This document shows positions 1-8,921 of a stretch of DNA of 64,000 nt, piece by piece. The stretch comes from an uncultured Traorella sp. (GTDB taxonomy: Bacteria; Bacillota_I; Bacilli_A; Erysipelotrichales; Erysipelotrichaceae). The stretch lies in the NCBI GenBank assembly GCA_944324265.1, contig CALUVS010000005.1, positions 1 through 64,000 of the forward strand, read 5' to 3'. Made by a program: the position numbers and the translations under genes. Numbering within the stretch: the first letter of the stretch is position 1; each line of letters begins with the position of its first letter. The notes below the pieces were generated by a model that saw only the letters and a program-made list of their open reading frames with translations, made no database searches and was not told the DNA's origin.

Positions 1-93
1 ATTGACAAACAGCGGCTGCAAAACAACGATTTCTTCTTTTGTATTTTTAGATTTATTCACAGATTCAGTTATGCAATAACTGAATCTCGACAT
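1..93 (-). CDS. Partial hypothetical ORF running off the left edge
   Basis: A leftward reading frame opens at an ATG (93-91) and is uninterrupted to the window edge, giving 31 residues that begin MSRFSYCITESVNKSKN. An AGGA sequence lies 9 bases before the ATG. The first dozen codons coincide with the palindrome at 61-87. There is too little sequence to assign a family, and the frame could be chance, since the plus strand is also open here. It matters because, if real, a recombination-like site sits inside its first codons. Confidence 0.3.
   Translation of the reverse strand, partial: MSRFSYCITESVNKSKNTKEEIVVLQPLFVN
61..87. repeat. Perfect palindrome matching the paralog leader element
   Basis: Arms AGATTCAGTT (61-70) and AACTGAATCT (78-87) flank the 7-base core ATGCAAT (71-77). 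The left arm plus core recur exactly upstream of four choline-binding paralogs, and core plus the last four arm bases recur at the other two. There the core reads on the minus strand, so this copy is inverted relative to them. No T-run follows, so a terminator is unlikely. The size (10-bp arms, 7-bp spacer) suits a tyrosine recombinase crossover site, and a recombinase gene begins 240 bases away. An operator is the alternative. Confidence 0.6.
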
Positions 94-327
94 GCAAAAT
101 AGTCCTAAATCTAGGGAAAAATGAACATTTTTCAAAAAAATCAAAAATTAATTTTTTCCATTTTTTGGGATAATAAGTAAAAGTATCAAAAAAAGACGAA
201 ATTATGCATTTTGTATTGAATTATGAGTAATTTTTATAAAAAAGTTTACTTACACCCATTGCGTTGTTTCCAAAATTTAATAAACTAATCTCAAGTAGGG
301 TATAGTAAATTTAAAGGAGGAAAAGAT

Positions 328-1326
328 ATGAAAGTTTATAACAAAAAAGCAAAAGAAGTTTACTACAAGACCGGTACATTCACAATTGATCACTCTATGA
401 CATTCGCTGATCTGTGTGAGTATTATTTTAAAAAGAGAAGAACAGTTCGTAAGAGCACCTCTCTTCAAAATGATATGTATTCTCTTAAAAAATTTGAATC
501 ACTTAATGATATGCCTATCTTTATGATTAAGCCTGATGATATCAAAGAAATACTTGATGAGATGGAACGTGCAGGAAAGAAGCCTTCCTATATTAATAAG
601 ATACATGCAACTATTTCAAAAGTATTTTTATTTGCAATCGATGAAGAACTTGTATATGTAAATCCAATGAAAAACGTTCCAAAATATGAACGTCCTGATG
701 AATTGCTGCCAGAAATGCAATACTGGACTTATGATGAATTTTCAACGTTTATTCAAGCCGTTGATAAAGTTCAAGACCTAGAACATTACTTGCTTTTTAA
801 CTTCTTGTATTTTATGGGCTGTCGAAAAGGGGAAGCGATAGCCCTAAAATGGGAAGACATCAATTTCGTTACGGGTGTGGTACGTATTTACAAGACCATT
901 ACCCAGCAATTAAGAGGATGCAATTTTAAACTTACTCCTCCTAAAACAAAAAACAGTGTTCGCAGTATTAAAATGCCATCACAGCTAAGCGAAATGCTGA
1001 AAGAAAGATATGATCAAGTTCGATTAGATCCATTATTTTCACCAAACGACTTCGTATTTGGTGGCAAAAGACCTATCGGTTTAAAGAATGTCGGAATTAA
1101 ATTCAGAGACTATGCCATTGCTGCTGGTGTAAAAACAATCCGTATTCATGATTTGCGTCATTCACATGCTTCATTGCTTATCAATAACGGGGCAAACATC
1201 AAAGCCATTTCCTCACGTTTGGGGGATAATGTCGATACGGTATTAAGTGTTTATACCCATTTATTCCAAGAAACAGAGGATGAATTAGTGCGAATTATCG
1301 AAAAAGTTACTGGTGCAGGTGAATAA
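328..1326 (+). CDS. Orphan tyrosine recombinase (phage integrase family)
   Basis: A 332-residue site-specific recombinase. Residues ~22-120 form a SAM-like core-binding domain (FADLCEYYFKKRR...). The catalytic domain follows, with R166 in GCRKGEAIAL, a probable K208 in TKNSVRS, H274-x-x-R277 in IHDLRHS and nucleophile Y309 in VLSVYTHLF. The usual LGH histidine is LGD (D300), an unusual substitution at the fifth catalytic position. The start follows a strong AAAGGAGG site at 314-321. There is no excisionase, phage gene or tRNA beside it, so it is not obviously a prophage integrase. The inverted repeat at 61-87 and the matching elements before the surface-protein paralogs make those its candidate sites. 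Confidence 0.9.
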   Translation: MKVYNKKAKEVYYKTGTFTIDHSMTFADLCEYYFKKRRTVRKSTSLQNDMYSLKKFESLNDMPIFMIKPDDIKEILDEMERAGKKPSYINKIHATISKVFLFAIDEELVYVNPMKNVPKYERPDELLPEMQYWTYDEFSTFIQAVDKVQDLEHYLLFNFLYFMGCRKGEAIALKWEDINFVTGVVRIYKTITQQLRGCNFKLTPPKTKNSVRSIKMPSQLSEMLKERYDQVRLDPLFSPNDFVFGGKRPIGLKNVGIKFRDYAIAAGVKTIRIHDLRHSHASLLINNGANIKAISSRLGDNVDTVLSVYTHLFQETEDELVRIIEKVTGAGE

Positions 1327-1404
1327 TTTAGATAGAATTTACCAAATTCTTTAATCTTCTTTAACTTTCTATGATAAAATTAATAAGTATGGAGGCTATA
1401 AAAT

Positions 1405-2703
1405 ATGTTTCTTAAATTACTTGAAAAAAAGGGGTTTACTTTAAAGGAAAGTAGTTGGATCTTATATGATGTTGCAAACTCAGCGCAAACATTAACCACT
1501 ATGACTGTTTTATTTCCTTTATTAATTGATTTTATCTCACCAAATGAGCTGGGAAGTATTTATGTAGGATGGGCTAATACAGGTTATGCTGTTTTATTGG
1601 CATTCTTGTCACCGGTTTTAGGTACTATTGCTGATTATAAGGACAAGAAAATGAAATTCTTTAAATTCTTTTTAGCAATGGGAATTGTTGGCGGCTTTTT
1701 GCTTGCATTGCCTGTTTTCGATTATATTCAATGTGTCATTATTTATGTCATTGCCATGATTGGCTACACAGGGGCAAACATTTTCTATGATGCTTTTTTG
1801 GTTGATGTCTGTGATGATGATCGTATGCACAAGGTATCTTCTGCCGGATATGCTTATGGATATATTGGTTCTGCCGTTCCATTTATGCTATTCATCATTC
1901 CGTTTGCTTTAGTCACATTATTCGGCGATGCTAACGGAAACTTAGTAATCGGAAGTTTTACTTTAACTTATCGTGTGGCAATCATGATTTCCATGTGGGC
2001 CGCAGTAATCTGGTGGCTGTATCACTCACGTCATATCATCAGAAATGTAAAACAAGTTCATTATCATGAAGAAGAACCACATGTCATTCGTTCAAGCTTT
2101 ACACGTTTGATCAATACATTTAAGAACTTGAAAAAAAATCGCAATATTTTCTTATTCTGCTTAGCTTATTTCTTCTATATTGATGCAGTAAACTCTGTCA
2201 TCTCCATGGCTGTTTCACTTGCAGGTGATATGGGGGTCAGTGATGTATTGTTATTGGCAGTTGTTATTGTCATCAATATTGTTGCTTGTCCAGGTGCTAT
2301 CCTATATGGCAAACTTGCTGAGAAATTCGGCGGAAAACCAATGATTTTCGCTGGTATTGCAGGTTACTTTGTAGTAGTTGTTGTTGGTTCTCAATTAAGC
2401 AGAAATGCTAATATGATTTGGATCCTTGGTTTATTAGTTGGTTTATTCCAGGGCGGTATTCAGGCAGTATCCCGATCATATTATGCTTTGATGATTCCGG
2501 ATAAAGAAGACTCAAATGAATATTTCGGTTTCTTTGATATCTTCTCAAAGTTTGCGGCTATTTTAGGACCATTCATTATTGCTTTAGTTGTACAGATTAC
2601 CGGCGAACCTTCTTATGGTATTCTTGGCTTGGTTCCTAGTTTGATTATCGGTGCAGTTTTACTGGCATTTGTCAAAGAAGATAAAACAAAAGAATTAGCT
2701 TAA
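1405..2703 (+). CDS. MFS transporter, UMF1 (Atg22-like) family
   Basis: A 432-residue polytopic membrane protein with about twelve hydrophobic segments. The N-terminal ESSWILYDVANSAQ and the later GTIADYKDKKMKFF are characteristic of the UMF1/Atg22-like branch of the major facilitator superfamily. A hydrophilic loop (HYHEEEPHVIRSSFTRL, ~residues 220-245) separates the two halves. Yeast Atg22 exports amino acids from the vacuole; bacterial substrates are mostly unknown, so no substrate is assigned. The start follows GGAGG at 1391. The gene is monocistronic and ends at a bidirectional terminator (2723-2765). Confidence 0.85.
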   Translation: MFLKLLEKKGFTLKESSWILYDVANSAQTLTTMTVLFPLLIDFISPNELGSIYVGWANTGYAVLLAFLSPVLGTIADYKDKKMKFFKFFLAMGIVGGFLLALPVFDYIQCVIIYVIAMIGYTGANIFYDAFLVDVCDDDRMHKVSSAGYAYGYIGSAVPFMLFIIPFALVTLFGDANGNLVIGSFTLTYRVAIMISMWAAVIWWLYHSRHIIRNVKQVHYHEEEPHVIRSSFTRLINTFKNLKKNRNIFLFCLAYFFYIDAVNSVISMAVSLAGDMGVSDVLLLAVVIVINIVACPGAILYGKLAEKFGGKPMIFAGIAGYFVVVVVGSQLSRNANMIWILGLLVGLFQGGIQAVSRSYYALMIPDKEDSNEYFGFFDIFSKFAAILGPFIIALVVQITGEPSYGILGLVPSLIIGAVLLAFVKEDKTKELA

Positions 2704-2722
2704 TATATTTAATAGATTCAAT

Positions 2723-2765
2723 AAAAAAAACATTCCTGAAAATTTTGATCAGTGAATGTTTTTTT
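2723..2765. terminator. Bidirectional intrinsic terminator
   Basis: AAAAACATTC and GAATGTTTTT flank an 18-base loop, with A- and T-runs on either side, between the convergent transporter and hypothetical genes. Confidence 0.75.
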
Positions 2766-3354
2766 ATGATTTCATTGTAAGCAGATGATCAATTTTTTGT
2801 ATTTCATAATACCCTAATGTATTCAAAAATACTTGAACACCTACAATTATTGAACTCTTTATTTCATCTTGGATATGTACTGTACTTATATAATATCTTG
2901 TTAGATGATCCTTTGCACAAAAAATCGGAACATAAGAAATTCCTAACAGCTTTTTTTGTGCTGCATTGATGATGCGTATATCTTCAGAATCAGGCAGATG
3001 ATAATTTAGCTTCTGATGATTTTTAATTGAAATGATTTCAATTTCGGATATATCCTTATGACTGATTAAAAGACATGTAAAATGGTTCTGACGGCCATGA
3101 CGAGTTGAGGCTATTACATATCTCAAATTATTGTTTGTCGCTGCTGCAAGCGGTTTATAAAGGCGTGAACCTAATTTTATGAGCTTTGATTGATGGAATT
3201 TATTTTCTAAGTCATCAATATGCCAATTTTCTTTAGAAAATATAATTTTATTTTGTAAGGGAATGTTTTCATTTCTATTTATAAACATATCTTTATCATA
3301 CGGTATATTTACTAAATGTAAAGCAAAGCGCTTTAAAAAAGTCAGATAAATCAA
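2764..3354 (-). CDS. Hypothetical protein, 196 aa
   Basis: I do not recognise a family. The protein is soluble-looking with mixed alpha/beta composition and no signal peptide or strong membrane segment (for example LRYVIASTRHGRQNHFTCLLI, residues ~77-97). The frame begins at a TTG two bases after the stop of the upstream CPBP gene, preceded by CAGGTAAA; the first ATG is at about residue 23 (MFINRNEN). The tight spacing implies translational coupling with the CPBP gene. It shares the terminator at 2723-2765. Confidence 0.6.
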   Translation of the reverse strand: MIYLTFLKRFALHLVNIPYDKDMFINRNENIPLQNKIIFSKENWHIDDLENKFHQSKLIKLGSRLYKPLAAATNNNLRYVIASTRHGRQNHFTCLLISHKDISEIEIISIKNHQKLNYHLPDSEDIRIINAAQKKLLGISYVPIFCAKDHLTRYYISTVHIQDEIKSSIIVGVQVFLNTLGYYEIQKIDHLLTMKS

Positions 3355-3356
3355 AT

Positions 3357-4163
3357 TTACCTGACAAATTTTCTTTTATATATTCTTTTGTGATGTGCTG
3401 GCTTAGCAACTGGATATTCAATTAATGGTTCTCTTTCTTTATTTTCCATTGGTTTGCATTTCAAACAAAGACCAATTGCAATACTTAAGAATCCCAAGAC
3501 AATCAGCTGCAAGGCAAATGTCTGAATTTCTCCGCCTTGTGCAAAGAATTGGGCAAGAGGTTCAAACAGCTGCGGATTGGATTGTTCAAGATAAAGGAAA
3601 CATCTTAATGCAAAACTGGCAAAGATACCCGGATATATCGAATCTGAGTAAACATAAAGAAGCATCAGTCCTAAACCTAATACCAAACCGATCATTGACT
3701 GCATATATAATCCATAAACAACAGTAACGATAAGAATCAAACCAGCTTTATTTGTTTTCCCTTTCAATATATGAGTAAGATATCCTCTAAAGAACAGCTC
3801 TTCCATAACGGCAAATCCTAATGTGTAAACTAGAATTCCAATGAAAGAATTGCCTGAAGGCAGTAAAAGATAGTTGCCATTGATCAATACCTTTTGCGAT
3901 CCAAAAAAAATAAATAATGCAAATAAGAGGGCATATATCAAATTTTTGGGCTGAGATTGATTCAAACTTAACTCCTTAAAGCGATAATGATAATAATAGA
4001 TGAGTCCGGCAATCATCAAAATCAGAATATATCCATAGCGATATGAAAATAACATAGCTAAAAGAATCATCGCTAAATGAATACTATTGTTTTTCACATC
4101 AGACATATAAAGATCTTTCCATTTGATCAGTATTTCTTTTATTTCGGTCATAATTGATTTCAT
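3357..4163 (-). CDS. CPBP-family membrane protein (CAAX protease-like), possibly inactive
   Basis: A 268-residue protein with about eight transmembrane segments and a basic tail (KPAHHKRIYKRKFVR). The CPBP/Rce1-like motif 1, EExxxR, is present as EELFFRG around residue 121. The expected motif-2 histidine (FxxxH) is replaced in YGLYMQ, and the third-motif histidine is not apparent in GIFASFALRC. The family are intramembrane metalloproteases; loss of two metal ligands would leave a non-proteolytic relative. This family is often linked to peptide immunity or envelope stress. It lies first in a pair with the downstream hypothetical gene. Confidence 0.75.
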   Translation of the reverse strand: MKSIMTEIKEILIKWKDLYMSDVKNNSIHLAMILLAMLFSYRYGYILILMIAGLIYYYHYRFKELSLNQSQPKNLIYALLFALFIFFGSQKVLINGNYLLLPSGNSFIGILVYTLGFAVMEELFFRGYLTHILKGKTNKAGLILIVTVVYGLYMQSMIGLVLGLGLMLLYVYSDSIYPGIFASFALRCFLYLEQSNPQLFEPLAQFFAQGGEIQTFALQLIVLGFLSIAIGLCLKCKPMENKEREPLIEYPVAKPAHHKRIYKRKFVR

Positions 4164-4193
4164 ACTTATGTATTATACCATTCATATTCCAAT

Positions 4194-4216
4194 AAAAAAA
4201 GTGAATTTCTTCACTT
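4194..4216 (-). terminator. Intrinsic terminator of mnmG/LURP-one unit
   Basis: On the minus strand, AAAGTGAA-GAAA-TTCACTTT is followed by a T-run, directly at the stop codon of the LURP-one gene. Confidence 0.75.
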
Positions 4217-4683
4217 TAATCATTGCACATAGCGCAGTCGATAGCCAAAAGGATCATCACACAGATTTCCTCATATCGATCATCAAGAATATCTAAGCAA
4301 TAGCAATCTCCCCAAGTAAGAATCTCTTTGGAAATTTGCATGACTGCTAAATCATTTTCATCATAGACTGTATAATTCAAGGAAAAACAATCTCCGTCAA
4401 CATACCAGCCTTTATATTCCAAATCATATTTCTGTGATAAAAAAGACAGTCGTTTTACAATAGAACCCAATGCTTCTCCTCGTAATTCCATTTCAAACGT
4501 CGGCATGAAATTAAAAATCTCCTGTTTGATATAACCGATTTCCATACCGTATTTATATACACGAACTTTATGTCCGATAGTAAAGTTTTCATCTTCTGCA
4601 TAATAAACTTCATTTCCAAGTTCATCAAAAATGGAAAAACGATCGGCCCATGTGAAAACGGCTTGCTCTACATAAAGTTTCAT
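4216..4683 (-). CDS. LURP-one-related / tubby-like beta-barrel protein
   Basis: A 155-residue protein with the compact LOR/Tubby C-terminal-like pattern: MKLYVEQAVFTWADRFSIFDELGNEVYYAEDE at the start, then repeated short strands (YIKQEIFNFMPTFEMEL, YKGWYVDGDCFSLNYTVYDE) and a hydrophobic C-terminal helix (YEEICVMILLAIDCAM). The molecular role of this family in bacteria is not established; lipid or membrane-surface binding has been proposed from fold similarity. Its start codon directly abuts the mnmG stop, so the two are co-transcribed. Confidence 0.7.
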   Translation of the reverse strand: MKLYVEQAVFTWADRFSIFDELGNEVYYAEDENFTIGHKVRVYKYGMEIGYIKQEIFNFMPTFEMELRGEALGSIVKRLSFLSQKYDLEYKGWYVDGDCFSLNYTVYDENDLAVMQISKEILTWGDCYCLDILDDRYEEICVMILLAIDCAMCND

Positions 4684-6540
4684 TTACTTGCTCCTTTGTT
4701 TAAGATATACAGCCAATACGGCAATATCTGCAGGATTGACCCCAGAAATACGAGAGGCTTGTCCCAATGTAAATGGCTGCAGCTGTGATAATTTCTGTCT
4801 TCCTTCCAAAGATAGATTTTCTACTTCATCATAATTGACATTGATAAGTTTGACTTTATCCATCGCCTGCAGACGCTCTGCTTCTTTTTTTGCCTTTCGG
4901 ATATAACCTTCATATTTAGCCTCAATTTCAATTTGTTTGGCAACTTGATCATCGATCTCTAATGACAAAAATGGCTTTAATCCTTTTAATGTCACATTAG
5001 GTCTTTTAATAAGTTCCAGTGCACTGATGCCTTCATGCAAAGGCTCGTATCCTAATTGAATCAGATATTCGTTGACTTCTGATTTCGGTGTGAAGCGAAT
5101 TTCGGCTAATGCGGAAGTAATTTTCTTAATATCTTCGCATTTCTTTTTAAATGCATCATATCTATTCTGAGGAAGCAATCCTGCTTCATAGCCTTTTTCA
5201 CTTAAACGCATATCTGCATTGTCATGACGCAGAAGCAAACGATATTCTGCACGGCTAGTCAATAATCGATAAGGCTCTTTGGTTCCTTTTGTCACTAAGT
5301 CATCAATCATAACACCAATATAAGCTTCATCACGGCCTAAAACCAATCCTTCACGTTTTTCAAGTTTTAATGAGGCATTGATTCCTGCCATCAAGCCTTG
5401 TGCAGCTGCTTCTTCATATCCGCTTGTTCCGTTGATTTGTCCGGCGCAGAATAAATTTTCTATATCACGGACTTCTAGTGTAGGCTTCAGCTGAAGCGGA
5501 TCAATAGCATCATATTCAATTGCATAAGCATATTTCTTGATACGGCAATTTTCTAGCCCAGGTAAACTTCTTAACATTTTCTCTTGAATATCATGAGGCA
5601 TTGAAGTAGAGAAGCCTTGAACATAGATTGTATCTAATTCTCTGGATTCAGGCTCTAAAAATATTTGATGTCTTTGCTTGTCTGCAAATCTGACTAACTT
5701 ATCTTCAATAGAAGGACAGTAACGCGGACCTACACCTTTTACTAAGCCTGAATACATGGCACTTTCTTTTAAGTTAGAATTAATAATTTCATGTGTTAAA
5801 GGCGTTGTATAAGTTAAATAACAAATTTCCTGTTCCTTGAAAGGCAAGATCTCATCTGGTTTTGTGTCATTTGAGAAACAGACAAAATCATCCGTTCCTG
5901 GCTGAGGTTCCGTTTTACTGAAATCAATGCTGTCACGATAAATTCGTGCAGGTGTACCAGTCTTTAAACGGAAAGTTTTCAATCCAGCCTCTCTCAAACT
6001 TTCTGACAGATGATAAGTTGTCGGCTCATTGTCTGGACCGCTTGGTGTTGAAGTATGTCCTACAAGAACATTTGAACTCATAAAGGTACCTGTAGTTAAA
6101 ATCAGCGCCTGGCATTGAATCACACTGCCATCCTGCAGTTCAACACCAACTACTTTCTTATTTTCAAATAAAACTCTTTCTACAATAGCTTCTTTTACAG
6201 TTAAATGCTCTGTATGAAGGCATGTTTGCTGCATATAGCGCTTATAAGCCATCTTATCACTTTGCACACGTAAGCTTTGTACTCCAGGACCTTTGGCCAT
6301 ATTCAGCATTTTAAACTGCAGAGCAGTTAAATCAGCAGCACGTCCCATCTCGCCGCCCAAAGCATCGATCTCACGCACAACAATTCCTTTGGCCGGTCCT
6401 CCAACACTAGGATTGCATGGCATGGATGCAATCATATCTATATTCATGGTAATCAACATTGTTTCATGTTTTTTTCTAGCACAGGCAAGTGCAGCTTCTA
6501 CACCGGCATGCCCTCCGCCTAAAACAATTATTTCAACCAT
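4684..6540 (-). CDS. mnmG: tRNA uridine 5-carboxymethylaminomethyl modification enzyme MnmG
   Basis: A 618-residue FAD-dependent enzyme which, with the GTPase MnmE, installs the cmnm5 group on wobble U34 of tRNAs reading NNA/NNG codons. The N-terminal dinucleotide-binding motif GGGHAGVEAALA is at residues 8-19, followed by CNPSVGGPAKGIVVREIDALGGEMG. SGYEEAAAQGL appears near residue 375, and the C-terminal MnmE-binding helical domain is complete. The length matches the family. AAGGTGGTGAT precedes the ATG. mnmE is not in the window. Confidence 0.97.
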   Translation of the reverse strand: MVEIIVLGGGHAGVEAALACARKKHETMLITMNIDMIASMPCNPSVGGPAKGIVVREIDALGGEMGRAADLTALQFKMLNMAKGPGVQSLRVQSDKMAYKRYMQQTCLHTEHLTVKEAIVERVLFENKKVVGVELQDGSVIQCQALILTTGTFMSSNVLVGHTSTPSGPDNEPTTYHLSESLREAGLKTFRLKTGTPARIYRDSIDFSKTEPQPGTDDFVCFSNDTKPDEILPFKEQEICYLTYTTPLTHEIINSNLKESAMYSGLVKGVGPRYCPSIEDKLVRFADKQRHQIFLEPESRELDTIYVQGFSTSMPHDIQEKMLRSLPGLENCRIKKYAYAIEYDAIDPLQLKPTLEVRDIENLFCAGQINGTSGYEEAAAQGLMAGINASLKLEKREGLVLGRDEAYIGVMIDDLVTKGTKEPYRLLTSRAEYRLLLRHDNADMRLSEKGYEAGLLPQNRYDAFKKKCEDIKKITSALAEIRFTPKSEVNEYLIQLGYEPLHEGISALELIKRPNVTLKGLKPFLSLEIDDQVAKQIEIEAKYEGYIRKAKKEAERLQAMDKVKLINVNYDEVENLSLEGRQKLSQLQPFTLGQASRISGVNPADIAVLAVYLKQRSK

Positions 6541-6707
6541 TCTATCACCACCTTGAACGCAATAATCATATCATTTTTTTACTTTTTTCGCATCAACAAT
6601 CAATGAAAAGTATAAAGAAATCAGCCGTTTAATGATAACTTTTCATCAGTTATGAATATTTCTGAACGGAATTATTTTCCATTCTTCACTTATAGATTTT
6701 TATCCGT

Positions 6708-6744
6708 AAAAAAGAGGACCTCTCTTATTGAGAAATCCTCTTTA
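6708..6744 (-). terminator. Terminator of the first paralog
   Basis: The minus-strand hairpin AAAGAGGA...TCCTCTTT is followed by T6. It differs from the terminator shared by the other five paralogs. Confidence 0.7.
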
Positions 6745-6768
6745 TTTATTATTTTTAACTTAACTTAA

Positions 6769-8544
6769 TTAAGCGTGCCATTCACCGTTAGCATTGATAG
6801 TATAACCATCAACTACAGTGTTAGTAACCATCTTACCATCAGCACCTACATAGTACCATACTGATAAGCTAGAATCACGTGCGATCCAAGAGTTAGTTAA
6901 CATAACTCCATTAGCTCCTGCATAATACCAGTCATTGTTGTGGTCTGCTACCCAAACGTTAGATACTGTACGTCCGTCTTGGTAGAATACCCATTGACCA
7001 TTTTCAAATACCCACCAATCTTTAGTCACGATGATTTCTGCTTCTGCATTTTCCATTCTAGACCAAATTCTTTCTAAGCGAGTTCTTTCAGCTTTCAATG
7101 TACGTTCTTCACGTGCATTCAAGTTGTATGGATCTTCACCAGTGTAATCACCATCAGCATCTGTTGGTAATAATCTTTCTAATGCATCTAAAGCATTAGT
7201 AACTAAGTCAACTTCAGTTGTAGTGTAAGTCCATTTCAATTCTACACCTTCAGCTTCTTCAACGATAGCGATTAAATCAGCTTTTGTAACTTTTGTAGTA
7301 TCTGTATCAACTAATACATCATAAACTGTGTCTTCTGATTTCTGATCAGCGTCTAAGATTGTAGTTAACAGTTTTCTTACATTTGTATTTACATCGTCAT
7401 TGTCAATGTAAGCAGCTAAATCAGTTCCTTCTTCTCTTACATAGTAACGTCCGCTTGATCTCTGTCTAGTTTCATAAGTATAGAATTCGTTTACAACTTC
7501 TTCTACATAAGTCTGAACGTTTTCGATGTCTTCAGCTGTGAATGTATCGATTACTTTCAATGCATCTTCATCAGTTTTACCAGCTAAATTGTTTACTTTG
7601 CTTCTTACTGCTCTTAAAGCTCTAGCAGCATCAGAAGAAGAATCTAAGATTTCATCAACTGTTTCTAAATCAGAAATAACAGCTTCAACTGCATCGATGA
7701 TATCAACTACTTCATCTTCATCACCGTATAATGCATATTCATCAGATGCCATCTCTTTTTCTAATGCAGATTTTAATGCAGATAATGATCTACCTTGATA
7801 TTTACCATCATCGTTTAATTCTAATTCTTTAGCAAATTTTTCTTCCAAATCAGTGATGTAATTTTCAGCAAAATCATCATAGAATTCATCTTTGTAATCA
7901 TTTACTAAATCTTCTAATACTGCAGCATCATCTCTGAATTGTTCTTTCTTATCTTCGTCGTACTTAGTTGTAGCAACGTTATCTAAATATGGTAAAGCAT
8001 TTACTACTTTGTTGTATAATTCTTCTGCATCTGTCCATTCGTCAGAATCAATCACACCATCACTTAAGTCACCGCTTGTTAATTTAGTGTGTAATTCATC
8101 TACAATAGTATTCAAATCATTTACTGCAGTTACGAATCCAGCCAAGTAAGTAGCGTCTTCATCTTCACCTGAACAATTGTTTACACGATTTTCGATAATA
8201 GTACTTGCAGATCCAGTTACAGTTGTTACTGTATTAATTGGAGATGCTTCTAATACTTCCCAAATTGTAGCTCCAGCAGAAATTCCATCTAACAATGCGC
8301 TTGTATTTGTCCAAGCGATTTGTCCATCTCCATCAGCATTTGTAGTTGCATTGTTAGGGATGTTACTTAATGTGTAGCCTGCTGCCCTAACATCTGTAGC
8401 AATAGCTTCTACCAATGTATCAGCAAAATCACGTTCTACGATATTACAAGTTGCTGCACTAACGTTTGTACTAACAGCTGGCAATACACTAGTAACCATA
8501 GATAATGCCATAGCACTAGCTAATAACTTCTTGAAGTTATTCAT
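6769..8544 (-). CDS. Choline/cell-wall-binding surface protein, paralog 1
   Basis: A 591-residue secreted protein. Residues 1-~31 are a Sec signal peptide (MNNFKKLLASAMALSMVTSV, ending near VSAA). A long acidic, helix-rich central region follows. The last 82 residues are aromatic-glycine cell-wall-binding repeats (NGQWVFYQDG, DWYYAGANGVML, VWYYVGADGKMV) of the choline-binding type. The central stretch around DSSSDAARALRAVRSKVN and YETRQRSSGRYYV is closest to paralog 2. Its leader carries the type B arm (GATATAGTT) and differs slightly from the others. No enzymatic motif is visible. Likely an envelope-attached surface protein; the function of the central domain is unknown. Confidence 0.85.
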   Translation of the reverse strand: MNNFKKLLASAMALSMVTSVLPAVSTNVSAATCNIVERDFADTLVEAIATDVRAAGYTLSNIPNNATTNADGDGQIAWTNTSALLDGISAGATIWEVLEASPINTVTTVTGSASTIIENRVNNCSGEDEDATYLAGFVTAVNDLNTIVDELHTKLTSGDLSDGVIDSDEWTDAEELYNKVVNALPYLDNVATTKYDEDKKEQFRDDAAVLEDLVNDYKDEFYDDFAENYITDLEEKFAKELELNDDGKYQGRSLSALKSALEKEMASDEYALYGDEDEVVDIIDAVEAVISDLETVDEILDSSSDAARALRAVRSKVNNLAGKTDEDALKVIDTFTAEDIENVQTYVEEVVNEFYTYETRQRSSGRYYVREEGTDLAAYIDNDDVNTNVRKLLTTILDADQKSEDTVYDVLVDTDTTKVTKADLIAIVEEAEGVELKWTYTTTEVDLVTNALDALERLLPTDADGDYTGEDPYNLNAREERTLKAERTRLERIWSRMENAEAEIIVTKDWWVFENGQWVFYQDGRTVSNVWVADHNNDWYYAGANGVMLTNSWIARDSSLSVWYYVGADGKMVTNTVVDGYTINANGEWHA

Positions 8545-8640
8545 AATAATTTTTCCTCTCTTTCCTTTCTCTTTCCCTATTGGAATTCTAATTTTTTTGG
8601 ATATGTTATGTAAGTCATTGCATAACTATATCCTTGATAG
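8545..8640 (-). repeat. Conserved leader block of paralog 1, type B
   Basis: From the ATG outward on the minus strand: a polypurine ribosome site, GAATTCCAATAGGG, then TTACAT, the core ATGCAAT (8617-8623), and the arm AGTT preceded by AAGGATAT. The bases just inside the core (TAACATATCC) differ from the other copies. Upstream DNA is AT-rich, with only a weak -10 candidate near 8660. Confidence 0.7.
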
Positions 8641-8811
8641 GAATAAAAGAAAAATAGCAGTTCTATATAATCGAATTTACGAACTATAAGGATTTTATGC
8701 GTATTGTAGTAATTTTTATTAAAAATCTTCTTTTTTATTAAATTAACTGAAAAAAATTCAAGTCAAATAAACGATTATAATATACATTTTTTGGAAAATG
8801 CCAATAAAAGA

Positions 8812-8888
8812 AAAAAAGAACCCTCAATTTGGGAAATTGAGAGTTCTGATAGGGATTCAATTGTTTGTGCTGAATTGCTTTTCAGCAC
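8812..8888 (-). terminator. Two-hairpin 3' end of paralog 2
   Basis: On the minus strand, GTGCTGAA...TTCAGCAC (8867-8888) is followed by AACTCTCAATTT-CCC-AAATTGAGGGTT and a T-run (8812-8846). The same pair, with conserved sequence between, follows four other paralogs. Confidence 0.85.
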
Positions 8889-8921
8889 CTTTCTTTTACT
8901 TTCTTAAATTTTGCTTTTTAA

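Noticed and set aside
61-87. Palindrome as an intrinsic terminator
   Set aside because: There is no T-run on either side, and the arm and core match elements before genes, not after them.
328-1326. Prophage or integrative element signalled by the recombinase
   Set aside because: No phage, conjugation, excisionase or tRNA sequence lies nearby; the neighbours are ordinary chromosomal genes.
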